DNA of 8,408 nucleotides. Source: an uncultured Lachnospiraceae bacterium. GTDB taxonomy: Bacteria > Bacillota > Clostridia > Lachnospirales > Lachnospiraceae. Shown one piece after another: positions 6,101 to 8,408 of this stretch. The notes under the pieces are model-generated. The model searched no databases, was not told where the DNA came from, and saw only the letters and a list, made by a program, of their open reading frames with translations. The position numbers and the translations under genes are program-made. Location of the stretch: the NCBI GenBank assembly GCA_947628025.1, contig CANQYH010000130.1:1-8408 (forward strand). The letters are read 5' to 3'. Position 1 is the stretch's first letter. Every line of letters starts with the position of its first letter.

Positions 6101-8408
6101 CGTGACGGCCGTCTCCCGGATCTTCTTCCTCATCTCCTTGTACTGTTCCTCCAGAACCCTATCCACCTGCCGGGACTGGTTCAGTATGCTCCGCGCGATG
6201 TCTGAAGCCACCGCCGACAGTTCTTTCCCATCAATATGCTCCGAACTCCGGATATACTCATACAGCCTGCTTACATTCCGGTCCAGTACCTCCTGATCCA
6301 TCCTGCTGCTGTACTTTCTCAGGATACCCGACGTCACCTTATGGATATCCTCCTGCCGCAGCGCATCCTTCGACGTCAGCTCAAACTGCTTTTTCAGCAG
6401 CTCATTCGCCTCCCGAAGCTCCTCGTTCTCGCGCAGCAGACTGTTGACCTGCCCCTCGTAGTCGTCCACGCCCTCCAGCTGGAAACGGATACCTTTTGTT
6501 CCGTCACCACCATTTCCCTCCGCGCTATTGACAAAAATTAATTTTTTGAATATACTCATAAGCGACGGGTGAGAAGCCCCGCTAAGTCTCCGGCTTTTGG
6601 CCGCCTTAGTCCAGAACGGCGCATTCTCATCCGTTTTGACTGCGCTGACTTCATGCAGGTACAGCCGGTTCTCCCGGTTCACGGTGGCAACACACAGTTC
6701 ATAATACTCTTCCCCTCCGATTAATACCTTGGCTCCCACAACGACGCGCTGACCGCTGTAATCCAGCACATGTCCGTTCCGGATCACATCAGGCGCCGCC
6801 ATAAAAGATGCCACCTTATTTCTGGACACGCCATGCGCAATATCATCGCGTACGCTCCCCAGATTAAGGATCACATCGCCTACCACATCGTTATGCGCCA
6901 CATTTCCAATGCTGTCAAAGAACCGTCCCACCTGCTCCTTGATCGTTCCATCTGTTTTGGCAAATTCCTCCCCCGTCAGCTCCGCCGCCGGCTCCATCTC
7001 CCGGACCGCGCGGAAATTCTTCTCGATCTGCTCCTCCGTCGCCAGTTCCGGCCGCGCCAGAGCGTACCGTTCCCCGCTTTCCGTATCCTCCGTCAGCTCC
7101 ACGCCCGACCGGTACCGATCCCCGGCCTCCGCCAGCGCCTGCATCCACAGATCGCGCGCCGTTGTAAGCCCCTCCAGGTTCTCCTCCAGCGCCCGGGCCG
7201 CCTGCCTTCTGCTTCCTCCCGCCCGGATCAGGCTCTTCAACGCCTCTACCACATCGTCTAGGAAGTCCAGGATCTTCCGCCCCAGCGTCCGGTCCTCGCT
7301 CACTACCCGGTCGATATACTCCGGATCGTTTAAGAATCCCTCCGTCGCATCCGCCGCGATCTCTTCCACGATCTCATCCCGTGAAAGCTCCTGTCCCGCC
7401 TGCGCGTACCGTCTCCGGTACGATTCGATCAGATCCTCCACGTCCGTTCCCTGCGCCTGCGCCAGATAATACATCGCCGTCGATTCATACCCCTTGTAGG
7501 ATGCTCCCGCATAATCCCGGATAAAATGCGTCAGTTCATGGCTCATCGTCCCCAGGAAATTCCCCGCATCGACGGACAGATGGATCTCCCCGTTCCGGTA
7601 GCTTCCCACCGCCCCCAGATCATCGTCCAGGTAGATCCTGAGACCGGTCCTTTTCCCGACCGCCTCCGCCGTCTGCCTCTGCGCGGCCGTCGCCAGCGGG
7701 GAAGCCTCCGCCAGGCCCCCGGTCTTTGCGTTCCCCTGCCGCATGCCCGCTCGCTGCGTGCCGAAAGCGTCCCTCGGCCCGTTCACGCGTGCCTCCTCCA
7801 GCTCCGCGTCCAGAAGCCCCGCATCCAGGGCCCGCTGCTGCTGGCGCTCCGTCAGAAGCGCCGCGGAAGCCGCATTCCTCGCGTTCTGCACTCCCATGCC
7901 GTACCGGCCCGCGTCATAGAACCGCGAGAACCCCCGGTAATACGCCTCCGGCGCGATCCCGCTCTCCGGGTCATACGCCTCCGCAAACGCTTTCCGTCCC
8001 TCGTCCCCGTACTCCTCCGCATACTGCTCCAGGATACCGCGGACCAGTTCCTGCGTCCCTGTTTCCGTCCTGTTACCCGTTTCGCTCCCGCGGCCGGACA
8101 TTTCCTCATAAACCTGCTCCGCCAGCTCCGAGGCCGTCACAGGCCTCGTCTCTTGTACCGGCTGCGCTTCCTGTACCGTCTCCCCGTTCTGTGTCTCCTG
8201 CCTTTCCTGCTGCCCCTGCTGCGTCTCAACCGTCCCTGTGCCGGTTTCCGCACGCCGCCCGAACATCTCCTCATAGATCCGCTGCGCCGGCTCCGCCAGT
8301 TCTTCCGGCGATAAAGGCGCCGAGATCCTTTCTCCCTGTTCCGTCCGCTCCTGCTGCTCCGCCAGCTCCGAGGCCGCCCGAGCCCCAGCCCTCTGCTCCT
8401 GTCGCGCT
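3125..8408 (-). CDS. Large phage polyvalent protein (metallopeptidase, LPD3-like, coiled-coil, LPD38-like regions); 5' partial, frameshifted at 3'
   Basis: The frame is open from the window edge. The Met at 8266 is not a start: it lies within a repeated YEEM motif, has no spaced RBS, and 47 codons precede it in frame. Numbering from that Met: residues 1-90 are a Glu/Gln/Thr-rich, disordered repeat region. Residues 190-350 are a zinc metallopeptidase with MSHELTHF (HELTH 243-247) and EIVEEIAADA (Glu301/302 as third ligand). Residues 435-594 are an LPD3/MuF-C-like domain (SVRDDIAHG, MAAPDVIRNG, LYLHEV) ending in RFQLEG. Coiled coils lie at 600-635 and 832-924. Residues 1240-1700 are mostly helical, with NFKAASVAGNLRVAIQQPTA (about 1405) and a hydrophobic segment, AAFVSNAVLTALAASVLDAL (1627-1646), resembling LPD38-type regions. 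Such giant proteins of phages and conjugative elements are thought to enter the cell with the DNA. Position before the lysis genes fits a virion or ejected protein. The specific LPD numbers are tentative. Confidence 0.85.
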   Translation of the reverse strand, partial: ARQEQRAGARAASELAEQQERTEQGERISAPLSPEELAEPAQRIYEEMFGRRAETGTGTVETQQGQQERQETQNGETVQEAQPVQETRPVTASELAEQVYEEMSGRGSETGNRTETGTQELVRGILEQYAEEYGDEGRKAFAEAYDPESGIAPEAYYRGFSRFYDAGRYGMGVQNARNAASAALLTERQQQRALDAGLLDAELEEARVNGPRDAFGTQRAGMRQGNAKTGGLAEASPLATAAQRQTAEAVGKRTGLRIYLDDDLGAVGSYRNGEIHLSVDAGNFLGTMSHELTHFIRDYAGASYKGYESTAMYYLAQAQGTDVEDLIESYRRRYAQAGQELSRDEIVEEIAADATEGFLNDPEYIDRVVSEDRTLGRKILDFLDDVVEALKSLIRAGGSRRQAARALEENLEGLTTARDLWMQALAEAGDRYRSGVELTEDTESGERYALARPELATEEQIEKNFRAVREMEPAAELTGEEFAKTDGTIKEQVGRFFDSIGNVAHNDVVGDVILNLGSVRDDIAHGVSRNKVASFMAAPDVIRNGHVLDYSGQRVVVGAKVLIGGEEYYELCVATVNRENRLYLHEVSAVKTDENAPFWTKAAKSRRLSGASHPSLMSIFKKLIFVNSAEGNGGDGTKGIRFQLEGVDDYEGQVNSLLRENEELREANELLKKQFELTSKDALRQEDIHKVTSGILRKYSSRMDQEVLDRNVSRLYEYIRSSEHIDGKELSAVASDIARSILNQSRQVDRVLEEQYKEMRKKIRETAVTISAQDRPDLAAAGGYEAFRKRYFGRIRLGSRGISVDTLYGELAGEHPELFDIGILTPADRLMKIGSVLDATGAQLRNPYHADLDELSYIVGQELLEGYWNVRSPQPTFADKQAQETARIRREYSRKMREYKSRIETQYNALLAERDRTISRMEDSHRRELKSVREQEMYVQMEKFNQRMWKHQDYQRRQEVKKRIIREVNTMRKWLLSPTDTKHVPQQLRTVTADFLRSIDFSSNRENQGEPTERTKLWMAAKAELDKVAAAGRMTDDKGNEYYVDLDPDLQQRFQELVDKEDKIGKLDDLEVHDLEELGKTVAAMKKAIMEADAVRSNARYEKASRLAEGVFRDTAGKNDRTEYKKLVGSMDRMLNYDMLDPLTMFEQIGPAFSTTYDAIRSGLDKKTLRLKEAEEYFRQAMEENGFTERDIRRWGGTDPEVRSFELSRGTIRLSVPQIMSLYELDKRGQARRHIYDSGRGIKPSDRETGWGIGKDGVRIRLPKTDRAARPLRVTPEDVRRITDTLTPEQKRFADALQQFMGDRAAAWGNEVSMELYGYEKFTAKNYFPIRTDTNHIHQKEDAHAEVTIKNLGMTKSTNVYANNPILVEDIFDVFTRQVDQMSSYNAYVVPLTDLNKLLNFKGEEEFEGLSIRQEIERVSGKNGLEYIDKLVRDINGSVRGDNGSLGDALLANFKAASVAGNLRVAIQQPTAYARASAELDAKYLAKGVVMPGKGKWELICRYAPIAQWKDWGFYKMQTSRQMKDVLTGSDSARQRLVNRTMYLAQKGDQIAWERLWNACEAECADRHPQLEQGSREFYEQVGKRFSEIVDRTQVADSVIHRTQIMRNQNGMVKMATSFMAEPLKTYDMMYRAAMEVRQEEKENARIRERNNARPAGEEKEPLKKGAWAGARKTGAAFVSNAVLTALAASVLDALRDDDRDKDLGEKYMGYVRQNMLDNLNLLNNVPWVKDVLSIWSGYSPARSDLSGAAGCLLCVQESG
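3163..3167 (-). other. Frameshift site at a G5 run in the polyvalent gene
   Basis: The minus strand reads TCGGGGGCTGCAG. In the upstream frame this gives S-G-A-A and a TAA stop at 3125-3127, 14 codons later. With one G removed it gives S-G-L-Q-D and continues 238 residues to the stop at 2446. The relationship is +1. A one-base indel (sequencing error or real mutation) is more likely than programmed shifting, because no hungry codon or other stimulatory feature is evident. Confidence 0.75.
6481..6960 (-). other. Low-GC LPD3/MuF-C-like domain module inside the polyvalent gene
   Basis: By hand count this 480-bp stretch is about 51% GC, while the 60 bp on either side are 65% (6421-6480) and 67% (6961-7020). 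It corresponds closely to one domain, residues 435-594, from about TDGTIKEQVGRFFDSIGN to the RFQLEG motif. Conserved-looking elements are DDIAHG, AAPDVIRNG, GGEEYYELCV and LYLHEVSAV, typical of LPD3/MuF C-terminal domains linked to phage toxins and effectors. The edges in composition and in domain structure coincide, which suggests a swapped cassette. It may instead belong to the PBECR nuclease group; I cannot separate these by eye. Confidence 0.55.
7220..7700 (-). other. Zinc metallopeptidase domain (HELTH) within the polyvalent gene
   Basis: Residues 190-350 contain TGLRIYLDDDLGAVGSYRNG, a strand leading to the active-site helix TMSHELTHFIRDY, and 55-60 residues later EIVEEIAADATEGFL. HExxH plus a downstream Glu is the gluzincin arrangement: H243 and H247 bind zinc, E244 is the catalytic base, and E301 or E302 is the third ligand. 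All key residues are present. In related phage proteins such peptidases are proposed to process the polyprotein or act on host proteins after injection; the substrate here is unknown. Confidence 0.75.
8114..8136. repeat. 23-bp direct repeat, copy 1
   Basis: Identical over 23 bp to 8354-8376, exactly 240 bp (80 codons) away and in the same reading frame. It encodes SELAEQ (residues 46-51), followed by VYEEMSGRGSETG. Confidence 0.85.
8354..8376. repeat. 23-bp direct repeat, copy 2
   Basis: Second copy of the SELAEQ-encoding repeat. A diverged third unit lies between the copies (about 8258-8305), encoding EELAEPAQRIYEEMFGRRAETG, so the N-terminal region is built from a repeated ELAE...YEEMxGR unit that runs to the window edge. 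Confidence 0.85.

Noticed and set aside
5189..6205. 338-residue plus-strand open frame
   Set aside because: Antisense shadow of the high-GC polyvalent gene; Leu/Arg/Pro-rich, with no RBS-supported start.
8264..8266. Met at 8266 as the true start of the giant protein
   Set aside because: It is inside a repeated YEEM motif, lacks a spaced RBS, and the same frame stays open with related repeats to the window edge.

Overview
This window looks like one end of a prophage in a spore-forming member of the Clostridia, probably Lachnospiraceae. Every credible gene is on the minus strand, so transcription runs from high to low coordinates. The organism call rests on three things: strong GGAGG-type ribosome binding sites and a textbook SigA promoter; an endolysin with Gram-positive GW/YYF cell-wall-binding repeats and a TcdE-type holin; and a fragment of a spore-type GH18 cortex hydrolase at the low-coordinate edge. 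GC is about 60-70% in much of the large phage gene, lower in the accessory gene. No database search was possible.

Layout in transcription order. Positions 8408 to 2446 hold one giant phage polyvalent protein (at least about 1,985 codons visible, N-terminus beyond the window). It has a Glu/Gln/Thr-rich repeat region, a HELTH zinc-metallopeptidase domain, an LPD3/MuF-C-like domain in a distinct low-GC island, long coiled coils, and a large helical C-terminal half of the LPD38-like type with one hydrophobic segment. The frame breaks at a run of five G (plus-strand 3163-3167); removing one G joins the two halves into a continuous protein. Next come a phage holin (GTG start) and, overlapping it by ATGA, an N-acetylmuramoyl-L-alanine amidase endolysin.

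After the lysis genes lies a self-contained accessory unit: a TTGACT-17-TATACT promoter with an inverted repeat over the -10 box, a Uma2-family (PD-(D/E)XK) nuclease-like gene, and a hairpin with a short T run that fits an intrinsic terminator. This is the expected form of a lysogenically expressed 'moron' gene at the end of a prophage.

Below about position 248 the sequence switches to the middle-to-C-terminal part of a GH18 spore peptidoglycan hydrolase, in frame to the window edge but cut off upstream by a stop at 264-266. The simplest reading is that the element sits inside a sporulation or germination gene and that 240-266 is an attachment-site junction. Whether excision restores the gene, as for skin/sigK and SPbeta/spsM, is the most interesting open question here.
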